Counted from the stretch's first letter, positions 36,153 to 44,552 are shown. The stretch is 50,253 bases of DNA from Herpetosiphonaceae bacterium (GCA_036374795.1 DASUTC010000190.1:1-50253), one strand, 5' to 3'. Numbers and translations: made by a program. The notes: generated from the letters alone by a model not told the origin.

Positions 36153-37538
36153 TTACAACCCAGCGTTGTGCTCGCGTTCTTCCAGCGAGGCGCTACCCCG
36201 CTCTGACGCTCGCAGTTCGTCCGTCGAGATGTCGGGATCTTTATCATACACCGAGCTTAGCAAGATGTCGAGTACTCCTGCCTGGCGGGCCGTGTCGATG
36301 GCCTGGTGCGTGATCAGCTCGCCGACGTTGAGGATGACCCGGTCCTGCGGGTCGAGGATCACCCGCGATACCGGACGGCCAAGCGCGTCTTTGATGCGGT
36401 GGTCGAGCGTCTGCTGCTCGGTGCGCGTCTGGAAGTCGTTGACCGAGGCTTTGACGCGATCCCACAGATTCCCGGCCTCGGCCCTGGTCTGCTGGGCTGT
36501 CGCCTGGACGCGCTCGCCGACTGATGTGGCGGTGGTGCTGGCGCTGGCTTGCGCGGCATCGCCTGTGGAGAGTCCGACCGCGTCCAATAGCTCCTGCTCT
36601 TTGTGATACGTGCGCGCCCGATCGATCACGACCTCGGTGACGATCTGGCTCGGCGCGGCGATAATCACCCCCTCATTCGTGCGCACCGCGCGCTGGGCGC
36701 GCCGCCCCCGCGCCTGCTCGATCGTGGTGCTCGCGACCGCTCCTTGGACGATCTGGCTGATTCCAGCGGTAAGGCGACCGCCCGCCGCCCGGTACAGCCG
36801 ATCCAGCACGCCCTGGCGCTCAGCCTCTTCTGCCGCCAGCGGCGTGACGGACTGACCCTGCGCGACGAGCAGTGTGCCGTCGGGTGTCGCCACATCCTGA
36901 GCGACGCTCTTGCCGACGACGAACGCTTTTTGCTCCGCCGGATCGACCACGGTGTTCGTCAGCGAGGCTGAGGCACGTGCTGTTGTGTCTTCCAGGGTTT
37001 CGCCCGCGCTCTGCGCGGCGGCGCGAATGCCTCCCACCTGCTCCTCCATCAGGTCGGCGGTTTCAGGCGGCACGAACGCCACATCCTCGCCGATCTTGAG
37101 CGTCTGTGGCGCGGGCACGAACGACCGCCCGGAGTACGCATCGGCGAAGAGTCCGCCCGATACCTCGTAGCCCTCGACCGCGCCGGTCTGCTCGTCGAAG
37201 TAGAGATCGACCATCGTGCCGAGATCGCGTCCGTCGGTCGTCATGATTCTCGTGCCTCGCAGCACGTTGTTGCGCTCAAGAATCCGGTGAATCTCCGGCA
37301 CCTGCACCGCATTCACCACCGCGTTCTTCGCGGGTACGATCACCGCGTCCGGCCCGATCGATTGGATACTTTGCAGCGGTAGCACGCGAGCGCTGCTGAA
37401 CCAGCCGCCCTCATCGACCAGGAAGCCAAGCAGTTGATTATTGTTTTGATCGAAGAGCAGATCCTTGATGCTTTCACATTGCTCGCCGCTGTCGAACGCA
37501 ACAACTGGCTTGCCCACTAGCTCTGTTCCTTTGCGCAT
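36153..37538 (-). CDS. Multi-domain PRC-barrel protein
   Basis: 461 residues from the ATG at 37538 (AGGAGAG upstream). Two PRC-barrel-like domains come first. The first, about 5-75, has GKPVVAFDSGEQCESIKDLL; the second, about 90-155, has RIMTTDGRDLGTMVDLYFDE and YEVSGG. PRC barrels occur in RimM, photosynthetic reaction centre H subunits and many uncharacterised proteins. The rest has three degenerate copies of a motif with a shape like DGTLLVAQGQSVTPLAAEEA...GVLDRL, at about 215-262, 300-340 and 405-450. They are separated by an Ala/Thr/Ser/Gln-rich helical linker. No signal peptide is seen. It is co-transcribed with the small membrane peptide upstream. The function is unknown. Confidence 0.8.
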   Translation of the reverse strand: MRKGTELVGKPVVAFDSGEQCESIKDLLFDQNNNQLLGFLVDEGGWFSSARVLPLQSIQSIGPDAVIVPAKNAVVNAVQVPEIHRILERNNVLRGTRIMTTDGRDLGTMVDLYFDEQTGAVEGYEVSGGLFADAYSGRSFVPAPQTLKIGEDVAFVPPETADLMEEQVGGIRAAAQSAGETLEDTTARASASLTNTVVDPAEQKAFVVGKSVAQDVATPDGTLLVAQGQSVTPLAAEEAERQGVLDRLYRAAGGRLTAGISQIVQGAVASTTIEQARGRRAQRAVRTNEGVIIAAPSQIVTEVVIDRARTYHKEQELLDAVGLSTGDAAQASASTTATSVGERVQATAQQTRAEAGNLWDRVKASVNDFQTRTEQQTLDHRIKDALGRPVSRVILDPQDRVILNVGELITHQAIDTARQAGVLDILLSSVYDKDPDISTDELRASERGSASLEEREHNAGL

Positions 37539-37549
37539 CCCGGCTCTCC

Positions 37550-37684
37550 TTACGCTGCACCGAAATTCGGGATCAGGTTGATCAGACCGGCGTACTCGAT
37601 CAGCACGAAGACAACCAGTAGTAATACAAGCAGCAACACAACATACAGACCCGTATTGGAGCGCTGTCCCTCTAGCCTCGGCAT
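37550..37684 (-). CDS. Small membrane peptide, 44 residues
   Basis: ATG at 37684 with a very strong ribosome site (GTAGGAGGAGAGGG) directly upstream, and TAA at 37552-37550. The product has a charged N-terminus (MPRLEGQRSN), then one hydrophobic helix (LYVVLLLVLLLVVFVLIEYA) and a short tail LINLIPNFGAA. The PRC-barrel gene begins 11 bp after the stop with its own ribosome site, so the two form an operon. I recognise no family; the ribosome site, the hydropathy and the tight spacing are the evidence that it is real. Confidence 0.75.
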   Translation of the reverse strand: MPRLEGQRSNTGLYVVLLLVLLLVVFVLIEYAGLINLIPNFGAA

Positions 37685-37780
37685 TTCCCTCTCCTCCTAC
37701 GCGCCCAGCAATGGATATATCTGTGGTTCGCACGCAATTTGTGTGCCAATATCCGCCGGATTCGAGAGGATCGAGCGCGC

Positions 37781-38413
37781 TCAATCCAGCGTCATATTGT
37801 GCTCGTTGGCCCGCGCGGCGACGGCCCGAAAATCGCTCAGCACCAGCGCCCAGGCGGCATCGTAGGCGGCGGGATCGGCGGCCCGCAGCCGAATCAGGTA
37901 CGAGGGATGGAACGTGGCGATCACGTCTTCGCCGTTCGGCCCTGTGAACCATTGGCCCCGCGACTCGGTGATTTTGAATTTTTTGTCAATGACCGCCTGC
38001 GCCGAGGGAGCGCCGATGCAGACTAAGATCTTGGGCTGCACGATCGTCAGCTCGCCGTCCAGCCAGATGCGGCATGCCTGGACTTCGCCCGCTTTGGGCG
38101 CGCGGTTCACTTTGCGCCCCCGCTCGTTGAGCGAGGTAGCCCAGTGTTTGATCGTGTTGGTAATCCACAGCTTCGCCCGGTCGATGCCCGCCGCCGCCAG
38201 CGCCTCGTTGAGCACCTCGCCCGAAGGCCCGACGAAAGGCCGTCCCGCTTTGGCCTCCTGCTCGCCAGGCCCCTGGCCGATCAGCATCACCTGCGCGTAG
38301 GGATCGCCCTCGCCCCACACCACCTGCGTGCCGGTCAGATGCAGGTCACAGCGGGTGCAGGCCATGCCCTGAGCGCGTAGCTGCGCCATCGTCGTCGTAC
38401 GTTCGTCCGCCAT
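37781..38413 (-). CDS. Family 4-type uracil-DNA glycosylase
   Basis: 210 residues. Removes uracil from DNA to start base excision repair. The family 4 [4Fe-4S] form is indicated by four cysteines: CTRC at 19-22, then one in VQACRIW and one in ILVCIG. The catalytic water loop is GQGPGEQEAKAGRPFVGPSG, and the leucine-loop motif is ATFHPSYLIR. This class is common in thermophiles and many Chloroflexota. AAAGGAA precedes the ATG at 38413. It lies 19 bp after uvsE on the same strand, in a run of DNA repair genes. Confidence 0.92.
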   Translation of the reverse strand: MADERTTTMAQLRAQGMACTRCDLHLTGTQVVWGEGDPYAQVMLIGQGPGEQEAKAGRPFVGPSGEVLNEALAAAGIDRAKLWITNTIKHWATSLNERGRKVNRAPKAGEVQACRIWLDGELTIVQPKILVCIGAPSAQAVIDKKFKITESRGQWFTGPNGEDVIATFHPSYLIRLRAADPAAYDAAWALVLSDFRAVAARANEHNMTLD

Positions 38414-38432
38414 GCTGCTGTTCCTTTGTCGA

Positions 38433-39476
38433 TTAGTCGTCGCCCGCCTCCGCCTCCAACAGCTCCTCTGTCCGCTCTTCGTCTTCGGCGCTGGGCCGCG
38501 CTTCCAGTCCGAATCGGGCCGCGACATCGGGCGCGTAGCGCGGTAGATCGCGGCGAATCCGCAGCAGCGCCAGATCTTTGGACTTTGCCTCAAGCATCAC
38601 GTCGAACTCCAGATCGTCCGCCATGCGCATGAAGGAGATCAGCTCGAACGGATTCAAAAAATCGGCATGGCCGGTCCAGATCGGCTCTTGCAGCACGGTT
38701 TCCGTTTTGCCGGTCTTGCGATTCTTGCGCTTGATCTCGCGCATCTCGGTGCGCGGCGACGAGTAGTGGATTTTAGGCCGCACGCCCTCCGGCCACGATC
38801 GGATAAACCGCTCCAGCGTCGGGCGCAGCTCCAGGCTCTCAGGATTGTTGCACCAGTGGTGCTGGTAGTCGAAGACCAGACGCACGCCGGTCTGCTCGTG
38901 GATCGAGAGCACGTCGGCGGCGCTGTAGCGAATATCGTCGTTTTCGAGCACCAGCCGTCGACGCACCGGCTCCGGCAAGCGCTGGTAGGTTTCGATCCAC
39001 CGCTGGCAGCCGCTCCCACGATCGCCGTAGGTGCCGCCGACATGGATCACCAGCACGGCCTCCGGCCCCAGTTCCATACAATCCAGCATTTCGGCCTGCG
39101 CTTCCAGATCCCAGATGCTTTTGTCCACCAGCGCCCGGTCGGGGCTGTTGAGCACCACAAACTGCGACGGATGAAACGATAGCCGCAGCCCTTGCGCCCG
39201 CGCCAGCGCTCCAAGCTCGCGCAGCTCACGGCGGCATTGCTTGATCTGGCCGTGAAACTGCGGCATGTCGGGATGCGTCACGTATGGCGCAATATCCGAC
39301 GACATCCGGTACATCGTGATGCTACGACTGTCGAGATACGCGAAGATCTGCCGCAGATAGTCCAGCGATACGCTGAGATGCGGCTCGTTTTGCCAGCGGC
39401 GCGCGTCGTTGCTTTTAAGTCCGGGCTGTCCCAGCACTTTGACCGCAAATCCAAAGCGTCGCGCCTGTGTGTTCAA
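38433..39476 (-). CDS. uvsE: UV damage endonuclease UvsE (UVDE)
   Basis: 347 residues, TIM-barrel nuclease that nicks DNA 5' to UV photoproducts and other lesions, as an alternative to nucleotide excision repair. Family features: LRLSFHPSQFVVLNSPD (its His is a metal ligand), VIHVGGTYGDR, RRLVLENDDIRYS and LVFDYQHHWCN, then KIHYSSPR near residue 240 and HADFLNPFEL. These supply the His, Glu and Asp metal site. The start is TTG at 39476 with GAAGGAG eight bases upstream. It overlaps the stop of the DHH phosphoesterase gene (TTGA). Confidence 0.94.
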   Translation of the reverse strand: MNTQARRFGFAVKVLGQPGLKSNDARRWQNEPHLSVSLDYLRQIFAYLDSRSITMYRMSSDIAPYVTHPDMPQFHGQIKQCRRELRELGALARAQGLRLSFHPSQFVVLNSPDRALVDKSIWDLEAQAEMLDCMELGPEAVLVIHVGGTYGDRGSGCQRWIETYQRLPEPVRRRLVLENDDIRYSAADVLSIHEQTGVRLVFDYQHHWCNNPESLELRPTLERFIRSWPEGVRPKIHYSSPRTEMREIKRKNRKTGKTETVLQEPIWTGHADFLNPFELISFMRMADDLEFDVMLEAKSKDLALLRIRRDLPRYAPDVAARFGLEARPSAEDEERTEELLEAEAGDD

Positions 39477-40564
39477 TCTTGGACGCTCCTTCGATCTCTA
39501 CCGTTCTCCTGCGATTGTACGTGCATTTCCGGCCCGAACCCCAGGCCGTCGATAAACTCATTCCACGCGCTGTAGCGCAGCATGCCGCCGCTGGCCTGAT
39601 CGTGGCCGTGCCCATAGGCAGCGCCCGCATCGGCTGGCGCGTGCTGCCGCAGAAAATCTAGCAGGTTTAGTTCCCTGGGAGCGCGGGCGCTAAAGTTGAC
39701 GTAGCCCGGCAGGTAGCCGGTATTAACGCCCAGGACGATATACGTCGGCAGCCGCGTGCGCCAGATCTGCGCGATCAGCGGATGGACCTGGCATGGTGTG
39801 TGGATGCGGATCGCCGCGACGTTGCCGCTGAATCTGGGCGCGGCCTTTTTCGCCTCGGCAAAGGCGCGATTGACCTCGGTCTTAGCCTGTTTGAGCCGCT
39901 CGACTTCGGGAGCGGCTCCGCTGATGATCGCGCGCGGCTCGTCGCTAGTCAGCAGCAGGTGGAGCGCCGGAGTTGTGTCGCCGCTGGCGGAGCGGCGGGG
40001 CGCGTTCAGCAGGGTAGTTGCCTCGCGCAGCGGTGTGGCCTTGTAGCGCCGCCTGGCATCGTCCAGCAGCGCGAACGGCGCGCGCTCGCCGATGTCGCTC
40101 AGGATGCTGATCGCGGCGATCCAGCACCAGGCGTCAGTGTCCGTCACCGCCGAGGCGCACCAGTAGGCCAGCAGGCCCGCTGTCGGCGTCGGATCGTGGC
40201 CGTAACCCGTCAGCAGCGCTGCGTTCGGCGCGACGCCCGCCGGACGGTGGTGGTCGATCAGCAGCGTGGGTACGTCCGCAAGGATCGGCTGGTCGCGGCT
40301 GCCCAGGTCGGCGACGATCAGCGCCTGCGGCTTCACGCGGTCAAGGCGGTCGCGGACGCTTGCCGACCAGCCATGCTCACCCTTGCGCGTCACTTCCACC
40401 GCGACCGTATGCCCAAGCTGGCGCAGCGCGCGGACGAGGATCGCCCCTGCCGCGATCCCATCCGCGTCGCTATGACATAACACGGCGATGGTCGGCCCGT
40501 GGACGAGCCGACCGACGAATGCCCGAAATTGCTGTTGTAGATCGTCTATATCGGCTGCCCGCAT
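39473..40564 (-). CDS. DHH family phosphoesterase (RecJ-like)
   Basis: 363 residues. Motif I is HSDADG (about 32-37), motif II VADLGSRD, motif III LLIDHHRP (the DHH signature), and motif IV SILSDIGE. The C-terminal DHHA1 domain ends with AYGHGHDQASGG. Such proteins are metal-dependent exonucleases or nano-RNA/cyclic dinucleotide phosphodiesterases. The protein lacks the long C-terminal OB-fold domain of full RecJ, so whether it acts on DNA or on small nucleotides is open. Translational overlap with uvsE and closeness to a UDG favour a repair role. Confidence 0.85.
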   Translation of the reverse strand: MRAADIDDLQQQFRAFVGRLVHGPTIAVLCHSDADGIAAGAILVRALRQLGHTVAVEVTRKGEHGWSASVRDRLDRVKPQALIVADLGSRDQPILADVPTLLIDHHRPAGVAPNAALLTGYGHDPTPTAGLLAYWCASAVTDTDAWCWIAAISILSDIGERAPFALLDDARRRYKATPLREATTLLNAPRRSASGDTTPALHLLLTSDEPRAIISGAAPEVERLKQAKTEVNRAFAEAKKAAPRFSGNVAAIRIHTPCQVHPLIAQIWRTRLPTYIVLGVNTGYLPGYVNFSARAPRELNLLDFLRQHAPADAGAAYGHGHDQASGGMLRYSAWNEFIDGLGFGPEMHVQSQENGRDRRSVQD

Positions 40565-40619
40565 CGGATGCTCCTGATCGATCTGTGCCCGGCAGCCTGC
40601 GTGCCGCGAGGCCCCTGCG

Positions 40620-41972
40620 CTACAGCGCCAGCCCGCCGCGTCGCTCGATCAACTGCGCGCCGAGGCCCAGGCTCGCCAGCAGGTAGAAGACGATCAGCCC
40701 CGCCGTGGGCGCGATCAGCCCAATGCCGATCACGACTACAAGCTGCGCCGCGACGCCCCACAGCGCGCTGCCGATTGTGACAGCGCCGGTTAGCCGCTGG
40801 CCGAGCGCCTGCCCGACCGCTGCCAGTCCCTGGATGTAGGGCAGATGCAGCAGTAGCAAGATCAGCGGCACCAGCAGGAGGCCAACAACTGTCACCGCCA
40901 GCAGCGCCAGCAGCGGCAGTGTCAGCAGCGCCAGCAGCACGGTGATCAGCAGGCCCGTCCCAAGCGCCAGCCAGGGCCGATCGGGCAGCACGCGGCTGGT
41001 CTGAAGGGTGCGCTGCGGCCACAGCAGCACGACGATTCCCGCGAGCGCCAGGGTGATCAGCGCACCCAGCAGCCCGGTCAGCCCTCGGACAACACCCGGC
41101 GATAGCCGATCGGCGCCGCTGCCGATCGCGCCGCTGAGCGCAATGCTCGTCCCAAGCACGCCACGTCGCTCTACCCCAGCAATCTGGTCTGATTGGGACA
41201 TGATCCACCCGCTGCCGGCCAGGACATCGCCCTGGACCCGCGCGCCGCTCGTGAGCGTGACATCGCCCAGCAGGCTGACGACGTTGCCGCCGACCTGCCC
41301 ATCGACGACGATGTCGCCCCACAGCGAGACGACATCGCCGCCGATCGAGCCGGTCGCGCGGATCGGCTGCGCGATCGTCGCGATGGTAGCCGCTTGTGGC
41401 GCGGATGAGGAATCGGCTTGTTCGGTCCAGCCGAGCAGTGCCCCCGTGCCGAGCACCAGCACGCAGGCGAGCGCTGCCGCGCCAAGAGTGAAGCCGGTGT
41501 TGGGTTGACGTAACGAGCGCTGGAGTAAAAACGCGACGATCGCGGCACCGGCGAGGATGACGATCATCGGCCACACGAACGCGGCGGTGATGTCGAGGAT
41601 GCTCTGAGCGGCAAGGCCGAGCGAGGTTCCGACCCATGCCGATTGTGTGCTGACGCCAAGCAGCAGGCTGGCGACGATCAGCGCGGCAAGGCTGCTACCG
41701 GCGATGTACTGGCGGCGCTGACGCTGGCGTGCCTCACGGCGAGCTATCTCTAGCGGCGACTCCTGCGGTAGGCGCTGGAGCAGTTTGGCGGTGAAATCGG
41801 GCGGCGGCAGCGCTAGCTCGATCGTGGTTTGGGACAGGGCACGCCCCATCGGATCGGCCATGTCGTCGCGGCAGGCTGGACAATGCGCCAGATGCTCGGT
41901 GAGCGCGCGCTGCTCCTCTGGCTGAAGCTGCGGCTCACGGGCGATCAGCGCGTGCGCGTTTCGACAGTCCAC
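40620..41972 (-). CDS. Membrane anti-sigma factor with zinc-finger N-domain and bactofilin-like extracellular repeats
   Basis: 450 residues. The N-terminus is an anti-sigma zinc finger (Cys3, His27, Cys31, Cys34, in LTEHLAHCPACRD). Three membrane helices follow (about 88-110, 124-150 and 160-181). A non-membrane segment (about 190-285) has bactofilin-like beta-helix repeats: SIGGDVVSLWGDIVVDGQVG, then GGNVVSLLGDVTLTSGARVQ. Several more helices (about 290-440) complete the protein. It overlaps the upstream ECF sigma gene by 28 bp, so the pair is coupled. The likely role is holding the sigma factor at the membrane until an envelope signal is felt by the repeat domain. That sensing role is inferred. 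Confidence 0.82.
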   Translation of the reverse strand: MDCRNAHALIAREPQLQPEEQRALTEHLAHCPACRDDMADPMGRALSQTTIELALPPPDFTAKLLQRLPQESPLEIARREARQRQRRQYIAGSSLAALIVASLLLGVSTQSAWVGTSLGLAAQSILDITAAFVWPMIVILAGAAIVAFLLQRSLRQPNTGFTLGAAALACVLVLGTGALLGWTEQADSSSAPQAATIATIAQPIRATGSIGGDVVSLWGDIVVDGQVGGNVVSLLGDVTLTSGARVQGDVLAGSGWIMSQSDQIAGVERRGVLGTSIALSGAIGSGADRLSPGVVRGLTGLLGALITLALAGIVVLLWPQRTLQTSRVLPDRPWLALGTGLLITVLLALLTLPLLALLAVTVVGLLLVPLILLLLHLPYIQGLAAVGQALGQRLTGAVTIGSALWGVAAQLVVVIGIGLIAPTAGLIVFYLLASLGLGAQLIERRGGLAL

Positions 41973-42526
41973 GGCAAAGCTCCTTCTGCGTCGAGCAGCT
42001 CTTCAAGCTGGCGCCGCGCACGGAACAACCGTGTTTTCACCGTCGCTTCGGTCAATCCCGTGATCTGCTCGATCTCCTCGTAGGAAAGATCGTGGTAGTA
42101 GCGCAGCACCGTGATCGACCGGTAGGTATCGGGAAGCTGGTTGATCGCGCGGGCAACGGCTTCGCGCTGCTCACGATTGATTACACTGCGCTCCGGGCCG
42201 GGGGCTTCACTCGGCAGCGCGAACGCAACTTCATCGAGATCCACCAGCGTGGCACGCCGTCGGCGCAGTACATCGATACAATAATTGGAGGCGATGGAGA
42301 GCAGCCAGGTTGAAAACTTACGCTTACGATCGTAGGTTGCCAGCTTGATGTAGGCCCGCAGAAAGATCTCCTGGGCGGCATCCTCGGCCTCCGGCCCGTT
42401 GCGTAGCATCCGATACGCAATGTTGTACACCGGCGCTTTGTATGCATCTACCAGATGTGCAAACGCCTCGTGGCTGCCCAGCAATGCCGCGTCGATCCAG
42501 CGCAATTCGTCGGTCTGCGGCTCCAT
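41945..42526 (-). CDS. ECF-type RNA polymerase sigma factor
   Basis: 193 residues. Region 2 has NIAYRMLRNGPEAEDAAQEIFLRAY (its core GPEAEDAAQEIFLRAY is near residue 45) and FSTWLLSIASNYCIDVLRRR. Region 4 has LPDTYRSITVLRYYHDLSYEEI and the DNA-reading helix TEATVKTRLFRARRQLEELL. Regions 1 and 3 are absent, as expected for an ECF factor. It is translationally coupled to the membrane anti-sigma gene. A possible self-promoter (GAAACT, 17 bp, TACACT on the minus strand at about 42555-42583) is suggestive only. Confidence 0.92.
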   Translation of the reverse strand: MEPQTDELRWIDAALLGSHEAFAHLVDAYKAPVYNIAYRMLRNGPEAEDAAQEIFLRAYIKLATYDRKRKFSTWLLSIASNYCIDVLRRRRATLVDLDEVAFALPSEAPGPERSVINREQREAVARAINQLPDTYRSITVLRYYHDLSYEEIEQITGLTEATVKTRLFRARRQLEELLDAEGALPWTVETRTR

Positions 42527-42667
42527 CGGTGCTCCTTATTCTGTAGTGTACGTTGTTGGCTGCGAGAAGTTTCAGCCGATTTTACCACGGCTCTGTTTGT
42601 GCCTGTTCTGCGGCTGCGTGGTCCCAGGAGTTAAGCGATCTTTAAATCATTTTTAACACATTATGTA

Positions 42668-42697
42668 TTGACATTGTGGAATACCAATTGCTATACT
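42668..42697 (+). promoter_or_regulatory. Strong promoter of the HAD gene
   Basis: Perfect -35 TTGACA (42668-42673), 18-bp spacer, TATACT (42692-42697). The leader is about 100 nt. Upstream DNA (42630-42667) is AT-rich, like an UP element. Confidence 0.85.
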
Positions 42698-42802
42698 ACC
42701 AACACTGTTTTTCTCGGCGTCGTCTGCCACAGGCCCTTCGCAGTGTGGAGGGCCGTTTCTGTCTCTTCTGGAATCGACGCCACGCGCGCAAAGGAGCTAC
42801 CT

Positions 42803-43516
42803 ATGACCATCCGCGCGATTTTATTCGATCTTGACAATACGCTGTATCCAGCATCCTCAGGGGTGATGCAGAGCATTGACCGCCGCATCGGCGAGTATGT
42901 GCAGCAGCGGCTTGGCCTGCCTGAAGATGAAGCGTCGAGGCTGCGCCATCACTTTTATACCACCTACGGCACGACGCTGCGCGGCTTGCAGCAGTACTAT
43001 GCCGACGTGGAGACGGAGGAGTACCTCAGATTTGTCCACGACATCGAAGTCGACAGGTTGCTGCGGTTCGATGCCGAGCTAGATCTGGCACTGGCGCGGC
43101 TGCCGCTGCCCAAGGTGATCTTTACCAACTCGCCGCGCGAACATGCCGAGCGTGTGCTTGGCGCGATGCGCCTGGCACATCATTTCGAGCGCATCTTCGA
43201 TCTGCGCTACTTCAATTTCGTCGCCAAGCCCGATCCGGCGTGCTACCAGCATGTTTTGGATGAGATGGGTCTTGCGGGTCATGAGGCGGTGCTGCTCGAA
43301 GATACGCCGCATAATCTGGCTCCGGCCAAAGCGCTGGGCATGACTACAATCCTGATCGTCGATGCGCCGTGCCCGTGTGATGCCGCCGATTATCAGGTCC
43401 AAAATGTGATGGCTGCGCTCTCGATCGCTCAATCCCTGGCCGAGCCACGCCTGTCGCTGCTGCCCCAGGCCGTACCAGCGCCGAAGCAGCGGGTGCGGCT
43501 GCGACGTTCCGCCTGA
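42803..43516 (+). CDS. HAD-family pyrimidine 5'-nucleotidase-like hydrolase
   Basis: 237 residues from the ATG at 42803 with AAAGGAG upstream. Motif I is FDLDNTLYP (nucleophile Asp9, acid/base Asp11), motif II VIFTNS, motif III the Lys in NFVAKPDPACY, and motif IV LLEDTPHNLAPAKALGM. The small helical cap between about 18 and 90 is that of the SDT1/Phm8-type pyrimidine 5'-nucleotidases. These dephosphorylate UMP/CMP or related phosphates, including damaged pyridine or nicotinamide nucleotides. The C-terminal 25 residues are basic and outside the fold. It is monocistronic, with its own strong promoter. Confidence 0.87.
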   Translation: MTIRAILFDLDNTLYPASSGVMQSIDRRIGEYVQQRLGLPEDEASRLRHHFYTTYGTTLRGLQQYYADVETEEYLRFVHDIEVDRLLRFDAELDLALARLPLPKVIFTNSPREHAERVLGAMRLAHHFERIFDLRYFNFVAKPDPACYQHVLDEMGLAGHEAVLLEDTPHNLAPAKALGMTTILIVDAPCPCDAADYQVQNVMAALSIAQSLAEPRLSLLPQAVPAPKQRVRLRRSA

Positions 43517-43547
43517 TCGCTTCCAATCTCGGTCGCTTCATTCCACG

Positions 43548-43656
43548 CCGAGTTTCGAGTTCCAGGTTGAAGATTTTGCTTTATGCTTCGTTCGTTCGCT
43601 TGGTTCCTGGCTCCTGGTTCTTCGCCCCTTTGGTCTTTGTTCTTTCGTCCTGAGCC
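43548..43656. repeat. Heptamer array after the HAD gene
   Basis: Starts with GAGTTTC, GAGTTCC. Continues at 43601-43649 as seven phased units: TGGTTCC, TGGCTCC, TGGTTCT, TCGCCCC, TTTGGTC, TTTGTTC, TTTCGTC. It lies between two converging genes. Confidence 0.8.
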
Positions 43657-43680
43657 ATGCAGCCCGAAGATCGTGTCCTG

Positions 43681-44364
43681 TTAAAATCGTAGGTGCGCAT
43701 AATCGAGCATAAAGAACGGCGGGCGGCTAAACGCGCCTGGCGCGAGATTGCTGATGCCGATCACGTTGCGCCCAGGACGCAAAAGCACCGCGTCGAAGCG
43801 CCAGGTGTAGGTTGCCCAGGTTCCTGTGTCGAGCGGCAAATCGTCGTCGGGCAGCGGGTTGGGACCGTTAAAAATCTCTGTGTTGTTGACGCTTATGCGA
43901 ATCGGCGTTTTGGCCGCGCCCTCGGAGTCCATACCCTCGATACTGAGCTCGGCCATGCCACCCGGCTGCACGGTCAGCTCGAAGATGGCTTGCATAGTGT
44001 TGTACTGCGTGCTGCTGCCATAGATCCACGTCGCCGTTCGGCCCCCGTACACGCTGTTGCCGCTGGCACGTCGATAGCCGCCCTGCCAGGCGGTATCTTC
44101 GAGCAGCAGCGGCGCGGCCGCGTCTCCGCCTGCTGCGGGTGGGCTGGATGCGGGTGGACTTGCCGGAGGCACGTCGCCGCCGACCGGAACAAAGGTTGGC
44201 GTCGGCACCTTGGGCGTCGGCGCTGCCGCGACGGCGCTGGGAGCGCTCGTCGGTCGTCGCTCAGCGGTCGGCACCGCCACGCGCTCATCCGCCAGCGAGC
44301 ACGCGACGAGGCCAAGCAGCACGAGGCCAGCGCTTGCATATCTCCTAAGCCGTTGTGTGTTCAT
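43681..44364 (-). CDS. Putative lipoprotein with carbohydrate-binding-like domain
   Basis: 227 residues. The N-terminus is a lipoprotein signal (SAGLVLLGLVACSLAD, lipobox LVAC). A long Pro/Ala/Ser/Thr linker (about 30-85) follows, then a beta-rich domain (about 90-227) with DTAWQGGYRRASGNSVYGGR, ISVNNTEIFNGPNPLP and a C-terminal FMLDYAHLRF. The pattern of Trp, Tyr and Asn in beta-strands, ending in an LDYxxL strand, resembles the jelly-roll carbohydrate-binding or discoidin-like modules, but the family is not certain. It should be displayed on the outside of the membrane. No clear ribosome site is seen upstream of the ATG. Confidence 0.72.
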   Translation of the reverse strand: MNTQRLRRYASAGLVLLGLVACSLADERVAVPTAERRPTSAPSAVAAAPTPKVPTPTFVPVGGDVPPASPPASSPPAAGGDAAAPLLLEDTAWQGGYRRASGNSVYGGRTATWIYGSSTQYNTMQAIFELTVQPGGMAELSIEGMDSEGAAKTPIRISVNNTEIFNGPNPLPDDDLPLDTGTWATYTWRFDAVLLRPGRNVIGISNLAPGAFSRPPFFMLDYAHLRF

Positions 44365-44434
44365 GCTGCCAGGCTACTGCAACCTGCGGGCCACCTGTTC
44401 TGCTGTCCACGGACGTCGACGGCTGCTTAAACGT

Positions 44435-44467
44435 CACAGCGCCGCTCCAATCAAGAGCGACGCTGTG
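44435..44467 (-). terminator. Terminator of the tRNA/rnpB cluster
   Basis: CACAGCGCCGCTC pairs with GAGCGACGCTGTG with one mismatch (13-nt arms). It lies just past the CCA of tRNA-Gln on the minus strand and is followed by a short GTTTAA. Confidence 0.7.
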
Positions 44468-44471
44468 TGCG

Positions 44472-44545
44472 TGGCTGGGGTACAGGGATTCGAACCCCAA
44501 CTACCTGATCCAGAGTCAGGCGTCCTACCATTAGACGATACCCCA
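44472..44545 (-). tRNA. tRNA-Gln (CUG)
   Basis: Acceptor TGGGGTA pairs with TACCCCA, then G73 and an encoded CCA. The anticodon loop CTCTGGA gives anticodon CTG. The T-arm is GGGGTTCGAATCCC. Last gene of the stable-RNA cluster. Confidence 0.95.
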
Positions 44546-44552
44546 ATAGATG

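Noticed and set aside
42555-42583. ECF-type self-promoter upstream of the sigma gene
   Set aside because: GAAACT-N17-TACACT is only a loose match and could equally be a weak housekeeping promoter. It is mentioned under the gene but not listed as a feature.
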